Assembly: GCF_024464185.1 (NCBI RefSeq)
Contig: NZ_JANHAU010000001.1
Span: 434,001 to 498,000, forward strand
Source: Haloarchaeobius salinus
GTDB lineage: Archaea; Halobacteriota; Halobacteria; Halobacteriales; Natrialbaceae
Length of the DNA: 64,000 nt
Reading direction: 5' to 3'
In this document: one piece after another, positions 52,190 through 60,424 of the stretch
Layout: each line of letters begins with the position of its first letter
Numbering within the stretch: the stretch's first letter is position 1
Translations under genes and position numbers: made by a program
Notes under the pieces: model-generated
Databases searched by the model: none
What the model was told of the DNA's origin: nothing
What the model saw: only the letters and a program-made list of their open reading frames with translations

Positions 52190-53032
52190 ATGGAGTTCCT
52201 GAAGCGTCGGCGCGAGCTGGTCGACGACCGGCTCGTCGAGGTGTTGGACGCCGTCGAGCCGTCGGAGCTCGCCGACGAGCTGCGACACGTCTCGCTCTCG
52301 GGGGGCAAACGGGTGCGGCCGACGGTGACGGTGCTGGCCTGCGAGACCGCGGGCGGCTGTCCGGAGGACGCCGTGGACTTCGGGGTCGGTATCGAGCTGG
52401 TCCACAACGCGTCGCTCGTCGTCGACGACATCATCGACCGTTCCGAGGTCCGTCGCGGCACGTCGGCGGCGTGGGCCGAGTACGGCTACGGCCCGGCGAT
52501 CATCGCCTCGGACGGCCTGCTCGGCGAGGCGTTCGCGCTGTTCTCGTCGGACCCGCAGGCGATGCAGATCGTCTCCGAGGCGATGGTCGAACTCGGCGAG
52601 GGCGAGGCGACCGAGCTCGCCGCCCAGCCGACGAACGAGCGGGAGTACATGGAGCTGGCGCGCCGGAAGACGGGCGCGCTGTTCCGTGCCGCCGCGGAAC
52701 TCGGTGCGGTCGCGGCCGACGCCGACGCGTACACGGTCGAGGCGCTCGGCGAGTACGCCGAACGGGTCGGCGTCGCGTTCCAGATCCGCGACGACGTGCT
52801 CGACGCGACGGCCGACGCCGACGACCTCGGCAAGCCCACCGGACAGGACGCCGAGATGGACCGCCCCTCGGTGGTGCAGGTGACGGACCTCACGCCCGAG
52901 GCGGCGAACGAGCGCGCGAAGGCCGAGGCGAACGCGGCGCTCGACGCGCTGTCGACGGTCGAATCGGGCAACACCGACGCCAGGGAGTACCTGGAGGACC
53001 TCGCGCGGTTCGTCGTCGTCCGCGAGCGGTAG
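52190..53032 (+). CDS. Polyprenyl synthetase family protein (short)
   Basis: A trans-isoprenyl diphosphate synthase of 280 residues, shorter than the usual ~345-residue haloarchaeal geranylgeranyl enzyme. It has LSGGKRVRP (substrate loop, about 37-44), the first Asp-rich motif DDIID at 79-83 and the second DDVLD at 201-205. Both are intact, so catalysis is likely. The product length (C15, C20 or longer) is not predictable. The start ATG at 52190 follows CCTACTTTTCG at about 25 bases; the longer frame to 52130 enters the hairpin region. Confidence 0.85.
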   Translation: MEFLKRRRELVDDRLVEVLDAVEPSELADELRHVSLSGGKRVRPTVTVLACETAGGCPEDAVDFGVGIELVHNASLVVDDIIDRSEVRRGTSAAWAEYGYGPAIIASDGLLGEAFALFSSDPQAMQIVSEAMVELGEGEATELAAQPTNEREYMELARRKTGALFRAAAELGAVAADADAYTVEALGEYAERVGVAFQIRDDVLDATADADDLGKPTGQDAEMDRPSVVQVTDLTPEAANERAKAEANAALDALSTVESGNTDAREYLEDLARFVVVRER

Positions 53033-53094
53033 GGGGGCGGTCGTCGCGCGCGACTGCAGGAGATTTACAACGGCCTCGGGTGAACCGCGGGACG

Positions 53095-53598
53095 ATGCCA
53101 GGCTCTCCGCAGCCCGTGCTCGGGTCCGACCTCGCGACGCTCGCGGCCGCGGTCGGTGTGGCCGCGGTCGCCGTCGCGGTCGTCGCCGTGCTCGGCAGTC
53201 GCGAGTCGCGGCCGCCCGTTGTCGCAGCAGTCGTCGGCGTCGCGTACAGCCTCCTCGCGCTCGGGGTGTACTTCGCCGCGCGGACAGGAGCACAGACGTT
53301 CCTCGACATGTCCCCGCCCGAGACGGCGGTGGCGTTCGCAGCCCTCGGCGTCGTTGTCGTCCTCCTGCAGGCCGCGGTCCCAGCGTACGGGTTCATCGAA
53401 CAGGGGTCGCCGGCGTGGCTCCTCGGGATGTTCGCCTCGACGACGTTCCTGTTCGCTCTCCTGCTCCGGGTCGGCGGCGAGAGCGACGTGCTCGTGCTCT
53501 ACCCGTTCTTCGGTTCGATGGCGCTCGTCGCGACCGTCGTCCCGGTCGCCGTCGAGCAGATGCTCGGCGCGCTGGGCGTGGTCGAGGAGTCGTCGTAG
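53095..53598 (+). CDS. Small multi-pass membrane protein, 167 residues
   Basis: Five or so hydrophobic helices: LATLAAAVGVAAVAVAVVAV, VVGVAYSLLALGVYFAA, AVAFAALGVVVVLLQAA, WLLGMFASTTFLFALLL and the C-terminal MALVATVVPVAVEQML. It is typical of haloarchaeal DUF membrane proteins; I do not recognise the family with certainty. A promoter-like GATTTACAACG lies at ~53072, about 25 bases upstream, so the ATG at 53095 should be leaderless. It abuts the convergent DUF373 gene. Confidence 0.65.
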   Translation: MPGSPQPVLGSDLATLAAAVGVAAVAVAVVAVLGSRESRPPVVAAVVGVAYSLLALGVYFAARTGAQTFLDMSPPETAVAFAALGVVVVLLQAAVPAYGFIEQGSPAWLLGMFASTTFLFALLLRVGGESDVLVLYPFFGSMALVATVVPVAVEQMLGALGVVEESS

Positions 53599-54684
53599 TC
53601 AGCCGGCCTCGACGCGCTCCGAGAAGTGCGTCTCCGCGATGGCGAAGGCGAGCGTGCTCGCCAGCCCAAGCAGCGTCCCGCCGGTGAGCACCGCTGCCAT
53701 TCCCGTCAGCACCATGAACTGGAGGAAGTAGGCGGCGACGGCGTGCAGGACAGCGCCCATGGCGACGACGTAGAACGGCGCGTTCAGGTAGCGCCACTCC
53801 AGCGTGCCGGCGATGTACTCGTCGGTGATCTGTCCGAGGCTGGTCGTGACGCCTGCCGCGGCGAACCAGCGCACGGCCCCGAACGTGAGCGCCGCGAGCA
53901 CCTCCGTCGCGGTGAGGTCGGTCGCGCTCGTGGCCTGGACCGCCTCCAGCTGTTCGACGCCTGAGACGCCGCCGACGACGAGCAGCGCCGCGGCGACGAC
54001 GTAGGAGATGAGCGTCATGCGGCCCGCGTACAGCCCGCGCCGGGCACGGTCGACGGCCCCGTCGAGGCGCTCGCCGAGGCCGAGCCCCCGCGAGATGAGG
54101 TAGAGGCCGAGCAGCGCCGAGGAGAGCCCCAGCATCGAGCCCGGCAGGTTCAGCAGGTCGCCCAGCAGCGCGAGCGGGTAGATGAGCACGAGGATGCCGA
54201 GGGGGACGAGGATGGTACCCCGGGTCTCGGGGTCGTTCAGCACCTGCTTGATGGTGTAGTACATCGACTCCAGGTCCTGGGCCTGCCGGACGACCACCCG
54301 GCGCACGCCGTCGACCTTCACCCGGGAGCGGATGACCGGGATGACGGACTCGTCCTGCGCGCCGTCGGTGACGATGAGCGCGGTGACCTCCTCGCTGGTC
54401 GACAGCCCGGCGAGCACCTCGTCGACCTCCTCGCCGACCTGTCTGTTCGCGCTCACGTCGCCGCGCTCGTTGCCCGCGACGGCGGCGACCTCGACGGACT
54501 CGGCGGCCAGCTCGTCGACGAGGTGGACCCCCTGGAACAGGACGTTGACGTCGCTGTCCTCGGGGTCCGCGGTGGCGAGCTTCACCGCCGCCTCTTCGAC
54601 GGCGTCACGGCCGACGACCGGCGTGCGGACGTCGGTCTTGCGGCCCACGTCGTCGTCGAGGTCGACGCACAGCACGAGCAGCAT
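53599..54684 (-). CDS. DUF373 family membrane protein
   Basis: A 361-residue protein of an archaeal family of unknown function. The N-terminal ~150 residues are a soluble alpha/beta domain (MLLVLCVDLDDDVGRKTDVR, with DDDVGRKT strongly conserved; VTALIVTDGAQDESVIPVI; VVVRQAQDLESMYYTIKQVL). The remainder holds about six membrane helices. The soluble domain looks like a nucleotide or phosphate binder, an inference only. An 18-base palindrome lies 12 bases upstream of the ATG (separate entry). Confidence 0.85.
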   Translation of the reverse strand: MLLVLCVDLDDDVGRKTDVRTPVVGRDAVEEAAVKLATADPEDSDVNVLFQGVHLVDELAAESVEVAAVAGNERGDVSANRQVGEEVDEVLAGLSTSEEVTALIVTDGAQDESVIPVIRSRVKVDGVRRVVVRQAQDLESMYYTIKQVLNDPETRGTILVPLGILVLIYPLALLGDLLNLPGSMLGLSSALLGLYLISRGLGLGERLDGAVDRARRGLYAGRMTLISYVVAAALLVVGGVSGVEQLEAVQATSATDLTATEVLAALTFGAVRWFAAAGVTTSLGQITDEYIAGTLEWRYLNAPFYVVAMGAVLHAVAAYFLQFMVLTGMAAVLTGGTLLGLASTLAFAIAETHFSERVEAG

Positions 54685-54695
54685 TCACCTCTCCG

Positions 54696-54713
54696 TTGGC
54701 CGGTACCGGTCAA
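54696..54713. promoter_or_regulatory. 18-base near-perfect palindrome upstream of the DUF373 gene
   Basis: TTGGCCGGTACCGGTCAA is self-complementary at 16 of 18 positions, with a perfect CCGGTACCGG core. It lies between a TATA-like box (AAAAGCACTT, minus strand, ~54712-54721) and the start codon at 54684, so a bound protein could block transcription start. Confidence 0.45.
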
Positions 54714-54808
54714 GTGCTTTTGGTTCCGTGTCAGTCTGTCGAGGTTCACGAGGAGGCCGTCTTTTGGCTGTGTATTGAAATAGGGTCCCGCCGTAGCCGT
54801 AACGGACA

Positions 54809-55426
54809 ATGGAAGCGACGGTCGGGTCGGCCCTCGACACGATTCCGGCGGGAACGAACGTGCTGGTCGCGGGGCCGCCGTTGACGGGCAAGCGGGAACT
54901 GCTGTACGAACTGCTGGGCGGCGATACGACCGACGGGACGGTGTTCGTCTCGACGCGCAAGCGGGCGTCGATCGTCGAGCGGGAGTACCGACAGCGGGCA
55001 CCGGAGCCGGCACTGCGGGTCGTCGACTGCGTGAGCGGGCAGTTCGGACGCCCCCAGCAGACGGGCCATCACCGGTTCGTCTCGAGCCCCGGTGACCTCA
55101 CCGGTATCGGCATCCGCGCCTCCGAGTTCATGCGTCAGCTGCAGGAGACCTGCGACACGGTCGGGCTGGGGATGCACACGCTGTCGACGTCGTTGATGTA
55201 CGTGGACCTCCGGCAGGTCTACCAGTTCCTGCACGTGCTGACGGGGCGGGTCCAGCACGCGGGGTTCCGGGGTGGGTTCGTCCTCGAGGACGTGGGCGAC
55301 CTGCGGTCGAACTCGGTGCTCGGGCAGCCGTTCGACGGGCTGGTCGAGGTGCGCGAGGGCGAGACCGGCCGCGAGGTGCGGGTCCGCGGGCTGGACATCG
55401 GCCCGCGGGCGTGGACGTCGCTGTAG
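54809..55426 (+). CDS. RecA/KaiC-like P-loop protein (haloarchaeal DUF7504 type)
   Basis: A 205-residue protein with an N-terminal AGPPLTGKRELLYELL Walker A region (about 21-36). A later strand (GGFVLEDVGDL) sits where the family ends its core. The layout is a single, shortened KaiC/RecA-like domain with no visible catalytic Glu pair. NCBI-style DUF7504 is my best match from memory. Related proteins in haloarchaea are linked to signalling histidine kinases, but none adjoins it here. A TATA-like ATTGAAATAGG lies at ~54774. It is convergent with the next gene. Confidence 0.7.
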   Translation: MEATVGSALDTIPAGTNVLVAGPPLTGKRELLYELLGGDTTDGTVFVSTRKRASIVEREYRQRAPEPALRVVDCVSGQFGRPQQTGHHRFVSSPGDLTGIGIRASEFMRQLQETCDTVGLGMHTLSTSLMYVDLRQVYQFLHVLTGRVQHAGFRGGFVLEDVGDLRSNSVLGQPFDGLVEVREGETGREVRVRGLDIGPRAWTSL

Positions 55427-55432
55427 CCGGGA

Positions 55433-55828
55433 CTACAGCTCGTCGTTCTCCAGGCTCTCGAGCGTCTGCTCGACGGTCTCGCTGTCGGCCCGGTCGGCGA
55501 CGACGACCACACCGGACCAGTCCTCGTCGGGGAAGAAGGCGACGACGACGGCGTCGTAGAAGCGCAGCGTCGCGTCGAGTTCGCCGAAGTCGAACAGTGA
55601 ACCGTCGCTCGGCGGGTCGCCCAGGCCCTTCATCATGAGCGTCTGTATCCGTCGCTCGAACTCCTCGTCGGTGAACCGTGCGCGCACGTCGTCGCGGACC
55701 TGCAGCAGGTCGTACGACTCGCCCTCGTAGCGGAAGGCGACGCGCACGTCGTCGCCGTGGAGGTCCACCGTCGAGAGGTGCTCGCGCAACACGGGGTCAG
55801 CAACGCCGTCGAAGTCGTCGTCGGTCAT
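55433..55828 (-). CDS. Hypothetical haloarchaeal cytoplasmic protein
   Basis: A 131-residue acidic protein beginning MTDDDFDGVADPVLREHLST. It has beta strands (DDVRVAFRYEGESYDLLQV; FYDAVVVAFF; WSGVVVVAD) alternating with helices, and ends ETVEQTLESLENDEL. It has no cysteine motif, signal or membrane helix, and I do not recognise the family. I chose the ATG at 55828; an upstream extension to 55915 is basic and unlikely. It is 6 bases from the convergent DUF7504-like gene. Confidence 0.6.
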   Translation of the reverse strand: MTDDDFDGVADPVLREHLSTVDLHGDDVRVAFRYEGESYDLLQVRDDVRARFTDEEFERRIQTLMMKGLGDPPSDGSLFDFGELDATLRFYDAVVVAFFPDEDWSGVVVVADRADSETVEQTLESLENDEL

Positions 55829-55961
55829 GGCCGACAGTTCGGCGGGTCGACACATAAAGGGTGTGCGCAACGGAGTCGGCCGCGCGTGTCGGCGGTCGTC
55901 AGCTGGGCCAGCCATGCGGGAACCTGAACCCCTTTAGGGGGGGATGGCGAACGGGGAGGCA

Positions 55962-56597
55962 ATGACGCTGGTCGCGTTCGACTTCGACGGGACGCTCTCG
56001 GACTCGGAGATGACGGTGCTGCTCGGCCGCCGCTACGGCGTGGCCGACCGGATGGAGGAGATCACCGAGCGGGCGATGAACGACGAGATCGGCTACGCCG
56101 AGAGCCTGCGCCAGCGCGCGGCGCTGCTCGAGGGGCTGCCGAACGAGGACGCACAGGCCGCCTTCGACGAGGTCCGCCTGCGTCCCGGCGCGGCCGACCT
56201 CGTCCGCGCGCTGAACGAGGCCGGCGTGACGACGGCCATCTTCACGGGCGGGTTCCAGCGTGGCGTCGAGGCCGCACTCGAACGCGAGGGCGTCACCGTC
56301 GACGCCATCGTCTCGAACCGGCTCCCGGTCGCCGACGGCGAGCTGACCGGCGATGTGGAGGGTCCGCTCATCGAGGGGACGAAGGACGACGCACTGGAGT
56401 CCCACGCCGCCGAACTGGACATCGACATGGCTGACACGGTCGCGGTCGGCGACGGTGCGAACGACCTGCCGATGCTCGAAGTGGCCGGGCTGGCCGTCGG
56501 CTTCGACCCGAAGCCGGCCGTCGCGCCCGCCTGCGACGAGACGGTGACGACGATGGCCGAGCTGCAGGACCTGCTGGAAGCGCGCGGCGTGCTCTGA
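55962..56597 (+). CDS. serB: Phosphoserine phosphatase-like HAD hydrolase SerB
   Basis: Last step of serine synthesis: removes phosphate from phosphoserine. The 211-residue HAD-superfamily protein has DFDGTLSDSE (nucleophile Asp7, acid Asp9), FTGGFQRGVE (motif II Thr region), a Lys in GTKDDAL and VGDGANDLPM (motif IV). GDGANDLPM is a typical SerB motif. I chose the ATG at 55962 because a TATA-like CCCTTTAGG at ~55930 predicts a start near 55957; the ATG at 55944 would precede it. It is upstream of the methionine cluster, so serine supply for sulfur metabolism is a plausible link. Confidence 0.85.
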   Translation: MTLVAFDFDGTLSDSEMTVLLGRRYGVADRMEEITERAMNDEIGYAESLRQRAALLEGLPNEDAQAAFDEVRLRPGAADLVRALNEAGVTTAIFTGGFQRGVEAALEREGVTVDAIVSNRLPVADGELTGDVEGPLIEGTKDDALESHAAELDIDMADTVAVGDGANDLPMLEVAGLAVGFDPKPAVAPACDETVTTMAELQDLLEARGVL

Positions 56598-56659
56598 GCC
56601 TGCGAACAGAGCGGCGCGAACCGCGAACTGCGACTGCAGACCGCGAAAACGAGTGCTCC

Positions 56660-57961
56660 TCAGTTCGTCGCCTGCGCGATGGCCTGGTCGAGGTCCGCGA
56701 CGATGTCGCCGACGTCCTCGACGCCGACCGACAGCCGGACCATGTCGGGCGTGACGCCCGCGGCGAGCTGTTCCTCCTCGGTGAGCTGCTGGTGCGTCGT
56801 ACTCGCGGGGTGGATGACGAGCGTCTTCGCGTCGCCGACGTTCGCGAGCAGGCTCGCCAGCTCGGTCGACTCGACGGTCGTCCGGGCGGCGTCGTAGCCC
56901 TGCGCCAGCCCGAACGTTATCATGCCGCCGTAGCCGCCGTCCAGATACTCGCTGGCGGCGTCGTGCGTCTCGTGGTCATCGAGCCCGGGGTAGTTCACCC
57001 ACGACACCTCGGGGTGGTCGGCGAGGTGCTCGGCGACGACCTGTGCGTTCTCGCAGTGGCGGTCCATCCGCATCGGGAGCGACTCGAGCCCCTGGATCGT
57101 CTGCCAGGCGTCGAACGGCGACTGCTGGTTGCCGAGGTCGCGCAGCCCGCGGGCGATGGCGGCGTAGGTGAACGCGGCCTCGCCGAACCGCTCGGAGAAG
57201 TTGACGCCGTGGTACGCCGGGTTCTCCTGTGCAATCTCGGGATAGTCGTCGGCGTACTCGTCCCACGGGAACGAGCCACCGTCGACGAGGACGCCGCCGA
57301 CCGTGGTGCCCGAGCCGTGGAGCCACTTCGTCGTCGACTCCCAGACGAGGTCCGCGCCGTGGTCGAGGGGCCGGCAGAGGTACGGCGTCGCGAACGTGTT
57401 GTCCACGAACAGCGGGACGCCGTGGTCGTGTGCGATGTCGGCGATGCGCTCGATGTCCGGCGTCACGAGCGCGGGGTTCCCGATGGTCTCGAAGTGGACG
57501 TACGCGGTGTCGTCGTCGATGGCCTCCGCGTAGGCGTCGTAGTCCAGCGTGTCCACGAATCGGGCCTCCACACCGTTGCGCGGCGCGGTGTGTGTGAAGT
57601 ACGTGTACGTCCCGCCGTAGAGCGAGGAGGCGGTGACGATGTTGTCGCCCGCGTCCGCCAGCAGGAACGTCGCGAGGTTGAGCGCGCCCATCCCGGACGC
57701 CGTCGCGACCGCGCCGACGCCGCCCTCCAGCGCCGCCATGCGCTCCTGCAGGGTGGAGACGGTCGGGTTCATCAGCCGCGAGTAGATGTGCCCCGGCTTC
57801 TCCAGGGCGAACTGGGCGGCGGCGTCCTCGGCGTCGTCGAACACGTAGGACGTCGTCTGGTAGATCGGCGGTGCCCGCGCGCCGGTCGTCGGGTCGGGTT
57901 CCTGTCCGGCGTGCAGCGAGTCCGTGGCGAACTGTCGCTCGTCGGAGTCCTCGTCTGTCAT
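56660..57961 (-). CDS. metY: O-acetylhomoserine aminocarboxypropyltransferase (sulfhydrylase), copy 1
   Basis: A PLP enzyme that makes homocysteine from O-acetylhomoserine and sulfide. The 433-residue protein begins ERQFATDSLHAGQEPDPTTG and has [12 protein letters not shown], the PLP Lys212 in [12 protein letters not shown], and DNTFATPYLCRPL. The C-terminal SVGVEDVGDIVADLDQA is characteristic. The ATG at 57961 was chosen because the frame, open for another ~1,140 bases upstream, there runs antisense to another gene. It is a close paralogue of the gene at 60421; one of the two may prefer another acceptor or act as cystathionine-type synthase. Confidence 0.9.
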   Translation of the reverse strand: MTDEDSDERQFATDSLHAGQEPDPTTGARAPPIYQTTSYVFDDAEDAAAQFALEKPGHIYSRLMNPTVSTLQERMAALEGGVGAVATASGMGALNLATFLLADAGDNIVTASSLYGGTYTYFTHTAPRNGVEARFVDTLDYDAYAEAIDDDTAYVHFETIGNPALVTPDIERIADIAHDHGVPLFVDNTFATPYLCRPLDHGADLVWESTTKWLHGSGTTVGGVLVDGGSFPWDEYADDYPEIAQENPAYHGVNFSERFGEAAFTYAAIARGLRDLGNQQSPFDAWQTIQGLESLPMRMDRHCENAQVVAEHLADHPEVSWVNYPGLDDHETHDAASEYLDGGYGGMITFGLAQGYDAARTTVESTELASLLANVGDAKTLVIHPASTTHQQLTEEEQLAAGVTPDMVRLSVGVEDVGDIVADLDQAIAQATN

Positions 57962-58099
57962 GGGCGCTCGTACGGGCGGCGGGGGTAGTAACGCGGTGGT
58001 AGCGGCCGGATTTGACGCTATGAGTGACGCCAGCGGGCGGGTACGAGCGTGTTGGGTGGTACCGCTGGTCTTGATACTCCTGCTGGCCGAAGGTGGCCC

Positions 58100-59155
58100 A
58101 TGGCATCCGACCTTCCGGACGCTGTCACGGCACGGCGCGTCGAGACCGAGCGACTGGCGACGAACGTACTCGTCTCGGGCGACCCGGACGGCACGCCCGT
58201 CTGCCTGGTGCACGGGAACGTCTCCTCGGCCCGATTCTGGGCGGAGCTGATGGCCGACCTGCCCGACGACTACCGGGTCGTCGCGCCCGACCTCCGCGGG
58301 TTCGGCGGCTCGGAGACGAAGCCCGTGGACGCGACCCGCGGGGTCCGCGACTTCACGGAGGACCTGACCGCGCTGTTCGACGAACTGGGCCTCGAGCGGC
58401 TGGCGCTCGTCGGCTGGTCCATCGGGGGCGGCGTCGCGATGCAGTACGCCATCGACCACCCCGAGCGGCTCAGCGACGTTGTCCTCGTCAGCACGATGTC
58501 GCCGTACGGCTTCGGTGGGACGACCCGCGACGGGACACCCTGCCGGCCGGACCACGCCGGCACCGGTGGGGGCCTCGCGAACGACGAGTTCGTCGAGCGC
58601 CTCGCCGCGGGCGACACGAGCGCCGAGGACGACGCGTCGCCGCGTACGGTGATGCACGCCTTCTACGTCGGCCCGGCCCACGAGTTCGACCCCGAGACCG
58701 CCGACGCCTACGTCGAGGCGATGTGCGATACGGCCGTCGGCGACGGGAACTACCCCGGCGACGCGGTCGCGTCGGAGCACTGGCCGGGGGTCGCACCGGG
58801 CGAGCACGGCGTGCTCAACGCGGTGTCGCCGAAGTACTACGATACGTCGGGACTGGTCGACATCGACCCGAAGCCACCGGTGCTGTGGGTGCGTGGCGAC
58901 GCCGACATGATCGTCTCCGACACCTCCTTCTTCGACGCCGGCTACCTCGGGCAGGCCGGGGAGCTGCCCGACTGGCCCGGCGAGGACGTCTTCCCGCCGC
59001 AGCCGATGAACGAGCAGACCCGGGACGTGCTCGAGGCGTACGCCACCGAGGGCGGCAGCTACACCGAGGAGGTGTTCGCCGACGTCGGGCACTCCCCGCA
59101 CATCGAACGCCCGGGACGGTTCCGCGAGCTGTTGACCGGCTTCCTCGCGGACTGA
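58100..59155 (+). CDS. Alpha/beta hydrolase
   Basis: A 351-residue alpha/beta-hydrolase fold protein: VCLVHGNVSSARFW (oxyanion loop, about 34-47), VVAPDLRGFGGSE, nucleophile Ser107 in GWSIGG, a late acidic loop WVRGDADMIVSD and the catalytic His in DVGHSPHIERP. A long insertion (about 140-230, rich in Gly, Asp and Pro) forms the cap. The substrate is unknown. It sits on the opposite strand between the two sulfhydrylase genes; MetX is also an alpha/beta hydrolase, so relation to the same pathway is possible but unproved. Start ATG 58100. Confidence 0.8.
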   Translation: MASDLPDAVTARRVETERLATNVLVSGDPDGTPVCLVHGNVSSARFWAELMADLPDDYRVVAPDLRGFGGSETKPVDATRGVRDFTEDLTALFDELGLERLALVGWSIGGGVAMQYAIDHPERLSDVVLVSTMSPYGFGGTTRDGTPCRPDHAGTGGGLANDEFVERLAAGDTSAEDDASPRTVMHAFYVGPAHEFDPETADAYVEAMCDTAVGDGNYPGDAVASEHWPGVAPGEHGVLNAVSPKYYDTSGLVDIDPKPPVLWVRGDADMIVSDTSFFDAGYLGQAGELPDWPGEDVFPPQPMNEQTRDVLEAYATEGGSYTEEVFADVGHSPHIERPGRFRELLTGFLAD

Positions 59156-59170
59156 CGCCGCGACGGCCGG

Positions 59171-60424
59171 TCAGTCCCCGAACAGGCTCGTGTGGACGGG
59201 GGCGAACTCGTCGCCGTCGTCGGTGGACTCGGCGGTGTCGGTGACGGCCTGCCCGGCGACGCCGTCGGCGATGAAGTCCGACAGCGGCGGGCCGACGCGC
59301 TCGGGTTCGACGAGGAAGGCGTCGTGGCCGTGGTCGGAGTCGACGACGTGGTGGGCGACGGGCACGTCGGCCTCGCGGGCGGCCTCGGCGAGCCCCTCCG
59401 ACTGGGCGACGGTGAAGTGCCAGTCGCCGGTGAACGAGAGGCAGAGGAGTTCGCCGTCGAACGCGCCGAGGGCGGCGGCGTCGGACTCGTAGCCGGCGGC
59501 GGCGTCGTACTCGTCCATCGCCCGGATGAGGTAGAGGTACGCGTTGGCGTCGAACCGCTCGACGAAGCGCTCGGCGTTGTAGTCGAGGTAGGACTCAACG
59601 TCCCGGTACGGGAAGAACGAGGCGGCGGGGTCGGGGACCTCGCGGGAGTGCCCCCGGCCGGCCGAGCGGCGGCCGAACTTGCCGTCCATGGAGGCCTTCG
59701 AGAGGTACATGATGTGGCCGATGCGGCGGGCCTGTGCGAGCCCGTCGTCGGGGTCGGGACGGTCGTCGCCGTAGTAGTCGCCGCCGTTCCAGTCCGGGTC
59801 GGTGGTGATGGCGCGGCGCGCGACCGTATCGAGCCCGAGGCACTGTGCGTCGAGGCGCGGTGCGGCGGCGACGACGGCGACGTGGTCCACGTCGTCGGGG
59901 TACCGCACCGCCCAGTCGAGCGCGTTCATCCCGCCGACGCTGCCGCCGACGACCGCCCGGAGTCGACCGACGCCGAGGTGGTCGAGCAGCCGGCGCTGGG
60001 CGCGGGTCCAGTCCGCGACGGTGACCGGCGGGAAGTCGGTGCCCCACGGCTCGCCGTCCGGACCCTCGGTCGGCGGGCCGGAGGAGCCGTAGCAGGAGCC
60101 GGGGACGTTCGCGCAGACGACGAACTGCTCGGTGGTGTCGATGGCCTTGCCGGGGCCGACCACGTCGCCCCACCAGGCACGGGCCTGGCCGGCGGTGTCG
60201 GTGCCGTCGCCCGCGTCGTCGCCGTCCACGCCCCGGTCCGGTCGCCGGGCGACGTGCTGGCTGCCGGTGAGCGCGTGGCAGACGAGCACCGCGTTGCCGG
60301 CGTGCCGGTCGCCGTCGGCGGGTTCGTACTCGCCGTAGGTCTCGTAGGCGATCTGCAGGTTCTCGATGGACTCGCCGCACTCGAACGTGAACTCGCCGAG
60401 GTCGGCGACGCCGCGCTCGTTCAT
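59171..60424 (-). CDS. metX: Homoserine O-acetyltransferase MetX
   Basis: Activates homoserine with acetyl-CoA (or succinyl-CoA) in methionine synthesis. The 417-residue alpha/beta-hydrolase-fold enzyme has [27 protein letters not shown], the nucleophile Ser162 in [16 protein letters not shown], and the Asp/His end [11 protein letters not shown]. An acidic insertion (about 60-82) is typical of halophiles. Its start overlaps the stop of the upstream sulfhydrylase by 4 bases (ATGA), so substrate maker and user are co-translated. Confidence 0.94.
   Translation of the reverse strand: MNERGVADLGEFTFECGESIENLQIAYETYGEYEPADGDRHAGNAVLVCHALTGSQHVARRPDRGVDGDDAGDGTDTAGQARAWWGDVVGPGKAIDTTEQFVVCANVPGSCYGSSGPPTEGPDGEPWGTDFPPVTVADWTRAQRRLLDHLGVGRLRAVVGGSVGGMNALDWAVRYPDDVDHVAVVAAAPRLDAQCLGLDTVARRAITTDPDWNGGDYYGDDRPDPDDGLAQARRIGHIMYLSKASMDGKFGRRSAGRGHSREVPDPAASFFPYRDVESYLDYNAERFVERFDANAYLYLIRAMDEYDAAAGYESDAAALGAFDGELLCLSFTGDWHFTVAQSEGLAEAAREADVPVAHHVVDSDHGHDAFLVEPERVGPPLSDFIADGVAGQAVTDTAESTDDGDEFAPVHTSLFGD

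Noticed and set aside
57962-59101. N-terminal extension of the sulfhydrylase gene to 813 codons
   Set aside because: The extra part is exactly antisense to the alpha/beta hydrolase gene and shows no homology; the family start is the ATG at 57961.
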